A DNA stretch of 64,000 bases from Lachnospiraceae bacterium NC2008 (GTDB lineage: Bacteria > Bacillota > Clostridia > Lachnospirales > Lachnospiraceae): contig JHWS01000001.1 of the NCBI GenBank assembly GCA_000687675.1, positions 62,001 to 126,000 of the forward strand, given 5' to 3'. Of the stretch, positions 46,512 to 57,000 are shown one piece after another. Each line of letters begins with the position of its first letter. Position 1 is the first letter of the stretch. Below the pieces are notes generated by a model. That model was not told the origin of the DNA. It was given only the letters and a program-made list of their open reading frames with translations, and ran no database searches. Both the position numbers and the translations under genes were made by a program.

Positions 46512-47264
46512 ATGGCAAAGAAACACAAACGTAGGACAAAGTACACTGTTCTACTTGTTCCAGATACACCTGACAAGCCAAACCGTGAGCTTCATGCTCT
46601 ACCTAAACTTATTGTAGCTATGCTGGCAATATTTTTAGTAGCATGTATAGCCGGAATCGGCATCATCCTATATCAGCAGTCAGTTATTATCTCTAAAAAC
46701 GGAACAATCAACTCAAAAGACAAAAAGATAGCATCACTTGACGGACAAATTGCGGCTCTTAATGACAACATTGATTCTTTAAAAGGCGACATTATCTCAG
46801 CTAACACAGCAAAACGTAAGGCCGAAAGATCTCAGGAAAGTGCAGAGAAAAAGTATACAGACTTAGAAGAAAATGTATATAACCTTACAATTCCAACTGG
46901 TTGTCCTGTAACAGGTACTTCATCAGTTAATGACAATACACCTCTTTCAAGTGATAAGATGGTGGCATTTGAAACATACAAGGATGCCAATGTTATTGCA
47001 GCCGGAAACGGAAAGATTGAAGCTGTTAACCCAGAACCTGATAGAGGCGGCGGTACTTATCAGTATGAAATAATCATTAACCATGGCAATGATTATAAGA
47101 CAATCTACTTAAGTAACGAGATACCTCAGGTAACTGTAGGCCAGGAAGTAACTAAGGGAGACGCTCTCTTTACTATTACTAAAGATACTGAAACCATCGG
47201 TTATCAGATTATGGAAAAAGACGATTACATAGACCCTTGGTCAATGATTGAAATCTACGGTTAA
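46512..47264 (+). CDS. degenerate M23/LytM protein with coiled coil
   Basis: 250 aa. A cationic N-terminus is followed by one membrane segment (about 32-56), a coiled coil (about 70-120) and a LytM-like barrel (about 150-250). The barrel has ANVIAAGNGKIEAV, YEIIINHGNDYKTIYLS and VTVGQEVTKGDALFTI. The first zinc ligands (HxxxD) are not seen and the final HLH is replaced (IGYQIM), so it is likely non-catalytic. Such proteins position or activate cell-wall amidases. Cotranscribed with the bactofilin gene. Confidence 0.83.
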   Translation: MAKKHKRRTKYTVLLVPDTPDKPNRELHALPKLIVAMLAIFLVACIAGIGIILYQQSVIISKNGTINSKDKKIASLDGQIAALNDNIDSLKGDIISANTAKRKAERSQESAEKKYTDLEENVYNLTIPTGCPVTGTSSVNDNTPLSSDKMVAFETYKDANVIAAGNGKIEAVNPEPDRGGGTYQYEIIINHGNDYKTIYLSNEIPQVTVGQEVTKGDALFTITKDTETIGYQIMEKDDYIDPWSMIEIYG

Positions 47265-47289
47265 TTTAAGCTTAAATGAAAGGATACCA

Positions 47290-47667
47290 ATGATTATGAA
47301 GAAGAATAGTTTACAGAGTCCAATTACTTGTATGATAGGTAGCAGCGCTGTTCTTGAAGGAACATTCAGAGCTAAGGAAGCTACTAGAATAGAAGGTACT
47401 ATTAACGGCGATATTATTATTGAAGGCGTATTAACACTTGGAGATAAAGCTGTTGTTAACGGCAATATAATTTCAACCGGTCTTGTTACTGCCGGCAAGG
47501 TTGTTGGTAATATTAAGGTTGCAAACAACATCGAGATACTTGGAAGCGCCTCTATAAAGGGTGACATCGAATGTGCAACTATGGTTATGGATGAGAATGC
47601 ATATTTCGAAGGAACTTGTAAGATGAACAGATCTGAAAATAAGGATAAGGAAAAGAAAAAGGCCTAG
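47290..47667 (+). CDS. bactofilin
   Basis: 125 aa. The core beta-helix (about 10-108) has repeats such as GSSAVLEGTFRAKEATRIEGTI, GDIIIEGVLTLGDKAVVNG, NIISTGLVTAGKVVGNI and NNIEILGSASIKGDIECA. It ends in a charged tail. Bactofilins form polymers that scaffold cell-wall enzymes. AGGA lies 5 nt before the ATG at 47290; the ORF from 47248 would overlap the LytM gene and has no ribosome site. The next ATG at 47296 is also possible. Confidence 0.9.
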   Translation: MIMKKNSLQSPITCMIGSSAVLEGTFRAKEATRIEGTINGDIIIEGVLTLGDKAVVNGNIISTGLVTAGKVVGNIKVANNIEILGSASIKGDIECATMVMDENAYFEGTCKMNRSENKDKEKKKA

Positions 47668-47687
47668 TGGTTTTACCACTAACGGCC
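47650..47687 (-). terminator. intrinsic terminator of the HD-GYP gene
   Basis: On the minus strand GGCC-N2-TAGTGGT pairs with ACCACTA-GGCC over a 3-nt loop, followed by TTTTTCTTTT. The stem contains the stop codons of both convergent genes (bactofilin and HD-GYP). Confidence 0.8.
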
Positions 47688-49145
47688 GTATTCCCTTTTC
47701 TTTATCATGTCTGAGAAGATTCTCACTATTTCTTTATCTAGCTTACCTTCATTAGCCATACTATCAAGAATCTCTAGCGCTCTTGGAAGTGGTATGGTTC
47801 CCTTATAAGGTCTGTCGTTACTTGTAAGGGAGTCGAATATATCCGCAATGGAAAGTATTCTGGTAAGTATATCTAAGCTATCAGCTGTAAGATGATTAGG
47901 ATAACCTGAACCATCAAGATATTCATGGTGGTTAGAGGCTATCTTCTGAACCCTGTTATATTTCTCATTAAACTTAATTTCATTAAGCATCTTGTCTGTA
48001 TATACAACGTGGTCCTGAACTATAAGTCTTTCTTCAGCTGTAAGAGTACCCTTAGTAATATTTAGAGCCTTGCGCTCATCTTCATCAAGATAGTTAATTA
48101 CTGTGCCATCCTGACATGTATATGTTCGTTTTGCCATCTCATTGATTCTGTATAACTCACTGTCTGTAAGATGGTCTCTAATATTCATACCTGGAAGTTC
48201 TGCAAGGAAGTTACTAAGTCTAAGATCTTCCATAGCCCATTCAGCTGAATCAAGTCTTCCCTCAAGCATATCAATCTTAAGCATAAGAACTATCTTTTCA
48301 AGCTTGTTCTTAAGAGCATCATATTGATTACCAAGACGGGTAGCCTTATTAAGAATCTCTCTTGGAGTAATCATCTTACCAAGGTCATGAAGCATGGCAG
48401 CCATGTATAACTGCTCTCTGTCATTCTCAGTAATAAATTGGCTAAACTCACCTCTGGTATGAAGAGCATTGATATAATCAGCCACGTCCATACAGTACTG
48501 GGCAACTGATCTTGTGTGGTTGGCATTGTAAGGCGTTCTGGCATCGATGGCGGTAACCATACATGACACAAACGACTTTAAGAGTTCCTCCAATTCGAGG
48601 ATGAGAAGCATATTAGAAAGTGTAATAGCCATCTGTGATGTAAGAGAACTTACAAGTTTCTCATACTCTTCTGGGAAAGGAACTATATTGCCAAATTCAT
48701 CGGTGCAGTTATTAAGCTGCATAACACCGATAACCTTCTTACCAGGTTCAAATATAGGCACAATCATAATCGACTTCGTTTTGTAATTGTGAACGGAATC
48801 AAATTCTCTTAGTTTAAGAGTTTCGAATTGCTTTTCCTGGTATATATCATCGATACGGACGATTTTCTTGTAGGCTGCTGTATAAGAAATAAAGTTATTG
48901 GCCTTCATGTCAATAAGCTCATCATTTTGCAGTTCTGCCTGTCCAAGATGTATACCGAGGGTTTTATTAATAGATATGATGCTACGGAGCTGACCTTTGT
49001 CAACTATGAAAAGTTCACCACCATCTGCGCCTGTGAACTTCATACAACTGTCCATTACGAGATCGAACAGTCTAAAATAATATCTTTCTGTAGCTAGTTT
49101 ATAGCCTATATCAAGAATATTCTCGATATCATTAGTTATCTTCAT
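47679..49145 (-). CDS. GAF/HD-GYP domain protein (c-di-GMP phosphodiesterase)
   Basis: 488 aa. An N-terminal GAF-like domain (about 15-175) has the pattern GVMQLNNC. The HD-GYP domain (about 195-480) has NANHTRSVAQYCMDVA, MLHDLGKMITPREIL, NHHEYLDGSGYP and RILSIADIFDSLTSNDRPYK. Metal ligands and GYP are present, so it should be active on c-di-GMP. A long insert (about 255-375) lies between HD and GYP. Monocistronic. A partner to the PilZ proteins in this window. Confidence 0.92.
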   Translation of the reverse strand: MKITNDIENILDIGYKLATERYYFRLFDLVMDSCMKFTGADGGELFIVDKGQLRSIISINKTLGIHLGQAELQNDELIDMKANNFISYTAAYKKIVRIDDIYQEKQFETLKLREFDSVHNYKTKSIMIVPIFEPGKKVIGVMQLNNCTDEFGNIVPFPEEYEKLVSSLTSQMAITLSNMLLILELEELLKSFVSCMVTAIDARTPYNANHTRSVAQYCMDVADYINALHTRGEFSQFITENDREQLYMAAMLHDLGKMITPREILNKATRLGNQYDALKNKLEKIVLMLKIDMLEGRLDSAEWAMEDLRLSNFLAELPGMNIRDHLTDSELYRINEMAKRTYTCQDGTVINYLDEDERKALNITKGTLTAEERLIVQDHVVYTDKMLNEIKFNEKYNRVQKIASNHHEYLDGSGYPNHLTADSLDILTRILSIADIFDSLTSNDRPYKGTIPLPRALEILDSMANEGKLDKEIVRIFSDMIKKREYGR

Positions 49146-49225
49146 AGTAAAAAGTCACCCCACAGTCTCTAATTATAACATAAAGAAATATGCGGGGCAA
49201 ATTTCAGACTTATTCATTGGTGACA

Positions 49226-49456
49226 TTATTTTCCTAGTTCGCTAATGCTTTTAAGAAATTCTACATCCTCATCTGTAATCTTCATATTAGATTCCAACTT
49301 CTTTCCGTCAGGAAGAGTAATTGAAATATCTATTACAGATCCAGTGTTAACACCTGTCATCATAACTGTCTTTACAAAAAGTGCGAACTTAGGATGTCTT
49401 TCCTCGAATCCTTTCCAGTCCTTACTGAATTTTAATATACTTGCTGGGTTAAACAT
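49226..49456 (-). CDS. small hypothetical protein
   Basis: 76 aa, MFNPASILKFSKDWKGFEER at the start and ITDEDVEFLKSISELGK at the end, soluble and basic-helical. GGAGG lies 6 nt before the ATG. It overlaps the CPBP protease gene by 8 bp, which supports it as real. Function not recognised. Confidence 0.7.
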   Translation of the reverse strand: MFNPASILKFSKDWKGFEERHPKFALFVKTVMMTGVNTGSVIDISITLPDGKKLESNMKITDEDVEFLKSISELGK

Positions 49457-50219
49457 TACCGGCCTCCTTGTGATTATATATATACATAATAATAATTGTT
49501 CCTAGAACAAAGGTTAAAAAACATACATATGGACTATCTGCTATGCTAATAAATTTGCCTGGTAAAAATGATAAGCTAAACACAACAATATTTGCTCCCA
49601 TATGAAATAGTATAGAAGCTAGTAAGCTCTGACAGCTTTCATAAAGCAATATCATTATAAGTCCCATAATAAAAGCGTATATTGCTTGAAGCAGATTCCC
49701 GTGGTACAAGCCAAAGAATAACGATGTAAGTATAGGAGCTAAGATTCTACCAATCATTATTTTTATTCTTCCATACATAAGCCATCTAAATATTATTTCT
49801 TCCATAACAGGCGCTACTACACCAAATAAAACTAATCCAAGCCATAAAGAAGTATTTCGATTATTAGGAACTTCTTCTAATAGCTTTTTCGCATCAAAAA
49901 TAACACAGATATATATAATAAGCTGGTTGAATGCTATGGCAGTGAAAGCTCCCGCAAAAAAAGTTAATGGAAGTTTTTTAGATAATTTAAGAGGTAAATT
50001 ATCTTTTTTATAACTACTAAAAAATAAAATAACAGCAACAAGCGAATAAGAAATAATAAGCATCCATATAGGAACATCTATGTGTTCAACACCTAGAGCC
50101 ATGTATTCATCTTTATTACTAAAATACGTATAGACTTCTGGTATGCCTTGTGAAACAACATAATATATTACCAGGGGCATAATAGCATGTAGCGCCCTAA
50201 AAAATGAAAACCGTCTCAT
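49449..50219 (-). CDS. CPBP family intramembrane metalloprotease
   Basis: 256 aa, about seven membrane helices. Family motifs are visible: EEIIFRWLMYGRI (EExxxR), FFGLYHGNLLQAIYAF and SILFHMGANIVV. CPBP (CAAX/Abi) proteases are linked to prenyl-peptide processing and bacteriocin self-immunity. First gene of a two-gene operon with the small protein. Confidence 0.88.
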   Translation of the reverse strand: MRRFSFFRALHAIMPLVIYYVVSQGIPEVYTYFSNKDEYMALGVEHIDVPIWMLIISYSLVAVILFFSSYKKDNLPLKLSKKLPLTFFAGAFTAIAFNQLIIYICVIFDAKKLLEEVPNNRNTSLWLGLVLFGVVAPVMEEIIFRWLMYGRIKIMIGRILAPILTSLFFGLYHGNLLQAIYAFIMGLIMILLYESCQSLLASILFHMGANIVVFSLSFLPGKFISIADSPYVCFLTFVLGTIIIMYIYNHKEAGNV

Positions 50220-50247
50220 TCATCTTCCTCCAGATGTGGTCTTAGGT

Positions 50248-50256
50248 ATTATATCA
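50248..50256 (-). promoter_or_regulatory. extended -10 promoter element of the CPBP gene
   Basis: TG-A-TATAAT on the minus strand, about 28 nt before the CPBP start. No good -35 box, as is usual for extended -10 promoters. It is part of the end of the tandem repeat. Confidence 0.55.
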
Positions 50257-50414
50257 CTAAGGCAGGAGCCAAGCGAGTGTTTATACTCATTTGGCGACGC
50301 CGGGTGATAACTGATGCGCAGCATCTGTTATATCACGTAGCGACGAGGAAAGAACACACTGGTGTGTTCTTGTCGACCGCAGGTGATAACAATCGCTTGC
50401 GATTGTTATATCAC
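50249..50414. repeat. tandem composite palindromic repeat, ~78-bp period
   Basis: Minus-strand GTGATATAA recurs at 50406-50414, 50328-50336 and 50249-50257, a 78-79 bp period. Each full unit holds a hairpin of type GTGATA(TA)AC-x-GTTATCAC whose inner stem differs between units (ACAATCGC/GCGATTGT and ACAGATGC/GCATCAGT), then a second hairpin (AAGAACACA/TGTGTTCTT, or CCAAATGAGT/ACTCGCTTGG). It is richer in GC than the flanks. No ORF. It has the look of an interspersed extragenic repeat. Confidence 0.8.
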
Positions 50415-53400
50415 AGGTATCTCTGTGCCAAGGGCAAATGAATAAATAATCTTTTCCTTAACCTTCTTACCAGTTATTCTTTCCAGTGCTTCAGCATAAA
50501 TATCAAGCTGAACCTTATATCTGCTAATAAGCTCTCCGCCATCTGCCACTGAGTCTGTCTTATAATCCATAAGCACCAGGTAATCTTCTTCCTCGAAATA
50601 AGCATCGATAATACCCTGCACAAGCATAATTTCATCTTCTGGAAATTCTGCCTTTACACGGTTAGCACTGACCCCCAGGAAGAATGGTGCCTCCTTATAT
50701 AGGCCTCCTGTTTTAGCTGATTTAACCATACGCTTTGCAAGATTAGTCTTATAGAAATTAAGAATTTTATCAGTATTAATCAGCTGGTTAAACTCTTTAG
50801 AAAGCTTACCTTCTGCCTCATTTTTATTTCTTGTATCTTCTATAATCCTTCTAATGCTATCAGGATTAGCAAGGTCATCCATCTTTTCAAATGGCGTAAG
50901 TTCCATAAGTCTATGGTAGGCACTACCTCTAAGGGCACCTCTGTTTTCCACCTTACCAGCAGCATCTCCTTCTGTAATATCATCAAAAGAAACTATATAT
51001 GGCTTCTTCTCCTGATTATCAAAAAGTTTTTCCTCATGCTGATCCTCATAGGCTTCATGCTTAATATCTGATACTGAAGTCTTTAAATATAGTCCAGCTA
51101 ATTTTTCATAAGGGTACTTATTCTCAAACCTAGACCTTAGAAGTTTAAGTAATTCTTCATCACAAGGAAGCTGCCCTGATAATAATAGTTCTTTTTTAGT
51201 TATACCTTCTACATTCTCTTCAATAGATGATTTAACAATATCTGAAGCAGTATATATCTTGGTAAATGCAGGAATCATATCCTTGGAAGCCAAAACTGGA
51301 AGAATCATATCTGTGTATTTCACTGAATTTAACACATCTAAAGAGTCAAATCCACTAATACCAGCTATCTTATCCATAGTCTGATCAGCATCTATCGTTG
51401 CAGTAAGAATAACTTTCTCTCTTGCTCTTGTAAGGGCAACATATAAGATTCTCATCTCCTCTGCAACAGTATCCCTCTTGTTCTTAATGGCTACAGCAGA
51501 TTTAATAAGCGTGGTCCTCCTACACCTAAGTTCGGTATCTACCATACCTGCACCAATACCCAACTTGTCATCCAGTATAAATTGCTTTCTTGCATCCATA
51601 TAGTTAAGCCTTTTTCCAAGACAGGATACAAACACAATAGGGAATTCCAGACCTTTACTAGAATGATCTGTAATAATACGAACAAGGTCAGAAGCCTCAT
51701 CAGTTATAGATATCTCACCGTAGTCTACTTCCTTTGCCTTAAGTCCCTCTATATATCTTATGAATCTGAACAAACCATGGAAACTTGTGTTTTCAAAGTC
51801 TGTAGCCCTTTCAAGAAGCATAAGGACATTGGCCCTTCTTTGATTACCACCGCTTAAAGCAGTAACATACTCAAGATAGCCTGTGTCAGTAATCATGTCA
51901 CTAATAAGTTCTCTTACAGGCATATATGTTGCCATATCTCTATACTTATTAATTAGTTCATAGAATGAACTAAGCTTTTCTTTTAATTTAACGTCTTCGT
52001 CAGCATTATCCCCTGCTTTTTCCCAGCTTTTGATTAGAGCCGCTTCTTCCTTAGTAAAGCCACCAAAATATGAAACCATAGTTCCATATAAGGCTATATC
52101 ATTAACAGGATTGTCTATAACATTTAAGAAATTAAGAATTTCTCTAACTTCAAGAGTATCAAAATATCCTGATTTTTGAGCTACATAGGCTGGGATACCT
52201 TTGGCTTCCAATGCCCTTCTAAAGGTCACATCGATACCACCTGATACAGTTCTTAAAAGTATAACTATATCCCTGTATTTTACAGGTCTAATACAGCCAG
52301 CATCCTTGTCATAGACTCTATATCCAGAGGACATAATATTCCTAATTCTCTCAGCAACCATATTAGCTTCGCCCTCAAATGGTTCCTGGAAAATAGGCTG
52401 GTCACTGTCTTCCTCCTGATAAAGCATAATATCAGGCTTATAATATGCCTTTTCTTTAGTTTCATCCTTAGCATCTGCTTCATCATAATAGCTTGCACCA
52501 TAATGAAGCGCCGCCATATCATCATACTCTATCTGGCAGCTTGCCTTAGTCATTATAGTCTGAAAGATTGTATTAACAAAATCCAGAACTTCCTTACGGC
52601 TTCTGTAATTCTTATTTAAGTCAATCTTCTTATTGATTCCTTCATAGTCAAATCTGTCATATTTGCCCTGGAAGATTTCAGGTTTAGCCTGCCTAAACTT
52701 GTAGATACTTTGCTTTACATCTCCAACCATAAAATAGTTGTTATCTCTTGCTACACTTTTAAGAATCTCTTCCTGAACGTCATTGGAATCCTGATACTCA
52801 TCTACCATGACAATATCAAAATATTGACTATATTCTATAGCCGCATCAGTTTTTGTTCGACTTCCATCTTCATTTTCTTTAGTAAGAATTTGAAGGGCAT
52901 AATGCTCCATATCAGAAAAATCTAACAGGTTCTTTTCTTTCTTAATAGCGCTATAGTCATCGATAAGTCTTGCTGCAAGCTGGCATAGCATAGCAACATC
53001 ACTTTTAGCACCTCTTATATCATTAATTAAAACATCTGAGCTTGCCTTATATTTATCTCGAACCTCACCGAATATTTTTTTCGCCTTATCTCTATAGTTT
53101 TTGACAGCATCTATTAAATCACCATCTACTGTCTCACTGGCTTTAACTGTTGGTATTCTAGAAAAGCCTTCATTAAACTCATATCTTTCTTTATAAGTTC
53201 TCTTGTTATAGAACCTTTCAATCAAAGCTATATCTTCGTTTATAGTTGCAAGATACTTATCAGGTCCCATTGGTTCCTGACATATAGCTACAGCTTTCTT
53301 AAGATATGCAATAGCTCTACGAATATCTAAATCTATACTTTCAAAAAGAAGCTTCCACCAGTCTGTCTTTTCTGCCTCTTCTATACTGCTTATGTCATAC

Positions 53401-54008
53401 TGCTTTGCAGCAACCTCTAGCCATCTCTTTGGAGAAGGATTAGTCATAACAAAGTCAAATAAATCCAGGATAGTTTTCTCAAATTGACCACTACTTTTCG
53501 TTGGAAAATATCCTGCTACAAGATGTGCGAAATCTTCTGACATTTCCCCGTAATATTCCTCAAGAAGATTCTCAACACAGTCTGAAAGCATAAGTTTCTT
53601 CTCCCCTTCATCCATAATTCTAAAATTAGGATCAAGGTCAATATCTCCAAAATTGTTTCGAATAACAAAAAGGCAGAAGGAGTCAATAGTAGTAATCTGA
53701 GCAGTATTAATTAGAGTAGTCTGTCTCTGTAAATACTCATAGTCAGGATCATCTACCCCCATAGCCTCTAGCTTCTTTGAGAGATTTTTTCCTATTCTCT
53801 CCCTCATCTCGGCAGCTGCCGCCTTGGTAAATGTAACTATAAGCATCTTATCTATGCTTACCCTGTTTTCTTTATCCAAAATAAGAGACAAGATTCTCTC
53901 AGAAAGAACCGCAGTCTTACCAGAGCCTGCCGCAGCAGACACTAATAAGTTAGTATTTCTGGCATTAATAATTGCCTCTTGTTCTTTGTTGAATTTAATC
54001 TCTCCCAA
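50406..54008 (-). CDS. addA: ATP-dependent helicase/nuclease AddA
   Basis: 1200 aa. UvrD-like helicase plus C-terminal nuclease. Walker A VSAAAGSGKTAVLSERI, LIVTFTKAAAAEMRERI, Walker B VMVDEYQDSNDVQEE, MVGDVKQSIYKFRQAKP, LNKNYRSRKEVL and VDHSSKGLEFPIVFV-type ITDHSSKGLEFPIVF. The nuclease has GSAYHRLMEL and VLMDYKTDSV with the catalytic Asp/Lys. Works with AddB in double-strand-break repair. TTG start with GGAG 8 nt upstream. The last codons V-I-stop are the repeat motif GTG-ATA-TAA. Confidence 0.97.
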   Translation of the reverse strand: MGEIKFNKEQEAIINARNTNLLVSAAAGSGKTAVLSERILSLILDKENRVSIDKMLIVTFTKAAAAEMRERIGKNLSKKLEAMGVDDPDYEYLQRQTTLINTAQITTIDSFCLFVIRNNFGDIDLDPNFRIMDEGEKKLMLSDCVENLLEEYYGEMSEDFAHLVAGYFPTKSSGQFEKTILDLFDFVMTNPSPKRWLEVAAKQYDISSIEEAEKTDWWKLLFESIDLDIRRAIAYLKKAVAICQEPMGPDKYLATINEDIALIERFYNKRTYKERYEFNEGFSRIPTVKASETVDGDLIDAVKNYRDKAKKIFGEVRDKYKASSDVLINDIRGAKSDVAMLCQLAARLIDDYSAIKKEKNLLDFSDMEHYALQILTKENEDGSRTKTDAAIEYSQYFDIVMVDEYQDSNDVQEEILKSVARDNNYFMVGDVKQSIYKFRQAKPEIFQGKYDRFDYEGINKKIDLNKNYRSRKEVLDFVNTIFQTIMTKASCQIEYDDMAALHYGASYYDEADAKDETKEKAYYKPDIMLYQEEDSDQPIFQEPFEGEANMVAERIRNIMSSGYRVYDKDAGCIRPVKYRDIVILLRTVSGGIDVTFRRALEAKGIPAYVAQKSGYFDTLEVREILNFLNVIDNPVNDIALYGTMVSYFGGFTKEEAALIKSWEKAGDNADEDVKLKEKLSSFYELINKYRDMATYMPVRELISDMITDTGYLEYVTALSGGNQRRANVLMLLERATDFENTSFHGLFRFIRYIEGLKAKEVDYGEISITDEASDLVRIITDHSSKGLEFPIVFVSCLGKRLNYMDARKQFILDDKLGIGAGMVDTELRCRRTTLIKSAVAIKNKRDTVAEEMRILYVALTRAREKVILTATIDADQTMDKIAGISGFDSLDVLNSVKYTDMILPVLASKDMIPAFTKIYTASDIVKSSIEENVEGITKKELLLSGQLPCDEELLKLLRSRFENKYPYEKLAGLYLKTSVSDIKHEAYEDQHEEKLFDNQEKKPYIVSFDDITEGDAAGKVENRGALRGSAYHRLMELTPFEKMDDLANPDSIRRIIEDTRNKNEAEGKLSKEFNQLINTDKILNFYKTNLAKRMVKSAKTGGLYKEAPFFLGVSANRVKAEFPEDEIMLVQGIIDAYFEEEDYLVLMDYKTDSVADGGELISRYKVQLDIYAEALERITGKKVKEKIIYSFALGTEIPVI

Positions 54009-54045
54009 GATTATTACTCCATCACTTTAATCTATTCTTCTATCT

Positions 54046-57000
54046 TTATTTTTTAGCTTCACCTAGTTTTAAAGCCATAAGGTCAAGGGCATTGGCACTA
54101 TTAACAGTCTTATCATCACTGTATCTATATCCGCTAATACCAGTGTCAAACTCACATATATCCTTAAAACTACAATACTTACATGTATCTTTGTTACATG
54201 GACTTGGATCAATATTCCCCTTAAGTATGTCTCTTCCAAGTTCAGCTATCTTATGAGATGCATATTCCATAATGAGATTTAACTTTTCTTTTGAAATAAC
54301 CTGAGCCCCCTTAGCAAAGCTTCCATCTTTATTCTGACTACAATTTATTACATCAGACTTTCCTGTATAATCCTTATCTAAAAGATGGACAACTTTCATA
54401 TCATCTTCTGACGCTCTAAGCAGACCTGAAACCATGAGTTTCTTCTTTATCTCAGCCTCTATAGCATCATTATCCAGCCCCTTTTTATCATCTATAATAG
54501 GGTCATCAACATGGTAATAGAACATAGCTGCAGGAATAGCGTCTTTTGCATCCCGATTTTCTTTAACAATCTTTGCAGCCTGTCCCAAATATACAGTAAG
54601 CTGTAAGGAATAGCCCTTGTATAAATCCTCAAGTTCAAGTTCCTTTTTAGAAGATTTATAATCTACTACCTTAACATAGACATCATCTTCACTATATGCA
54701 CAGTCGATTCTATCGATTTTTCCTCCGATATACATCTTACTGTCCCCAGATAGTTCCATAGGACTGGAGAATATCTGCTCGTATGCCACCGGTTTAAAAG
54801 CAGACTTTGAAAGCTGATACTTAATAGACATAACAGTTCTATATAGAACCCTCTTTAATTCATCTACAATATATGCATTACGATTAGAATCGAATATAAC
54901 ACTTTCTTTATATGAAGCAGTATTAAGTCTTATAAGCTCATCAAGTATACTTTCTGCCTTCTCACCTTCTATATCGCACCAGGCTATACCTTCGGCATCA
55001 AGCTTCTGTCCAAAGTTCTCAAGAATCTCGTGGTAGAGATTACCAAGATCCATATTTTCAAAAGTATATTCTTCTTTTTCTGACAGCCTAAGCCCATAAG
55101 CAAGAAAATGCTTGTAGGCACAGGAAGCAAAATTCTCTAACCTGCTTATGCTGTTAGATAACACTGCCCCGTATAAGGCCTTAACTACAGAACTAGAAAT
55201 AGTATCTTTTGAATGAATATAGAAGGCAGCCTCCGATAGGACCTGGCAGCTATCTCCATCTTCTTCCATAAGAAGCTTATATATTGCCGAAAGGGTAGAC
55301 TCTTCCTTAGCATCCATCTTTGTAGCTGCGTATTTATTAAGAAGAATGGACAGCATATCCTTAGCATCCTTCTTTCCATAAAGGTCTTCAGCAGGATTTT
55401 CCTTCCTAATATCCTCTTCTTTTAGTCCTTCGAATATATTCTTAATATTACTAATTAGATATGAAGGTCTAATACTTGCCCCTACCTGATCAGTTTTAGA
55501 ATAAGATATATATAACTTCTCACTTGGACTTGTAAGAAGGGAATAAAGATAGAATTTCTCTATATACATCTGCTGACTTGGAGAAGGAGCAAGTGTATAT
55601 CCTGAGCCCGTTAAGAACTCTCTATCAATATCAGATATTATTCCGCCTCCGCCTTGTCCCTTAGGTATGACTCCATCATTAACACCAATAAAGAAAAGAC
55701 ACTTAACATCATTAAGTCTGGTTCTTTGTATATCTCCAAGAGGACATACATCTACCCCCGGCGGAAGTATACCTATCTTTATTTCTGATAAGCCAGCTTC
55801 AAAGATATCAAAGTATTGCTTAATAGATACTTCCTCACCAGCCATAAGGTGATATATCTGTTCAAAGAGCTTCATAATAGAATCGTAGACCTGACCGTAT
55901 TCAACAGTTCTTATATTGTCGCCATTTTCTTTGAAAAACTCTTTCTTATCTTCAAGTTTTTCATACATATGACAGGCTGTAACAAGTTCTATATATGCCT
56001 TAGTAATATCCTGAGCTTCATAAAGTTTTTTACCTGAATACTCAAGAATAGGCGACAGCATATTTACTATCTTATTTCTTATATCATTAATTTTTCTAAG
56101 TCTTTCTGCTGCCTCGTCATTGATGCAAAGTTTCCCGTCTTTATAGCTTTTCATATACTGAGGATAACGGGTAAAATCTTCACTATATTTTTTCTTTCCT
56201 CTTATACCAAGAGCTCTAATATAGTTATCAAATGCGTCTATTTCTTCAAATGTTAAGTCTGTAAAACCGCTTTTTATAAAATGAATAGCAGCATCATATG
56301 AAAAGTCAGTAATCATAATTAGCATGGCTGACTTAATAAATTCAGTAAATGGATTAAGGCCAAGATGTCTATCCCCATCAATAAAGCAAGGTATACTATA
56401 CGTATCAAATATTCCCTGAGCTATAGTTCCATATCTTTCAAGGTCACCAGTAACTATGGCAAAATCCCTATACTGATATCCCTGCTCAGCTACAAGGTGT
56501 TTTATAGTAATTGCCACACTTGTTAATTCTTCTCTAGGTGATATAGCCGAAAAAATCTTAATTGGACACGTTTCTTCCACAGAATATTTTTTATATGGAT
56601 ATCTGAATATATTCTTTTCTAGGTGGGCCATTACAGGACTATCCTTGTATCTACAATAGTCGCCTTTAAAGAAAGTTTTAGCCTCCTCTATCCTTACGTC
56701 ATACTCCTTAGCCATCTTTGTTATTCTTTCGATAGACTTCATGGTAAGGCCAAAGAGTCCTGTTTCATCATAATTTTTATCAACTATAGATTTCTCATCT
56801 ACCGTAAATGACATCCATACATGGTCACTGATTCCCAGTATGGAAGCTATAACCTTCTCCTGAACTGGAGTAAAACCAGTAAATCCATCAAAAACAAAGA
56901 GAGCATCGTTTGCAGTTTCGCTTTTAACAATCTCTCTTGCAAGAAGTTCCATCTTCTCTTCTGTTGTAAGATATTTTTCCTGAATAAAATCTAGAAATGC

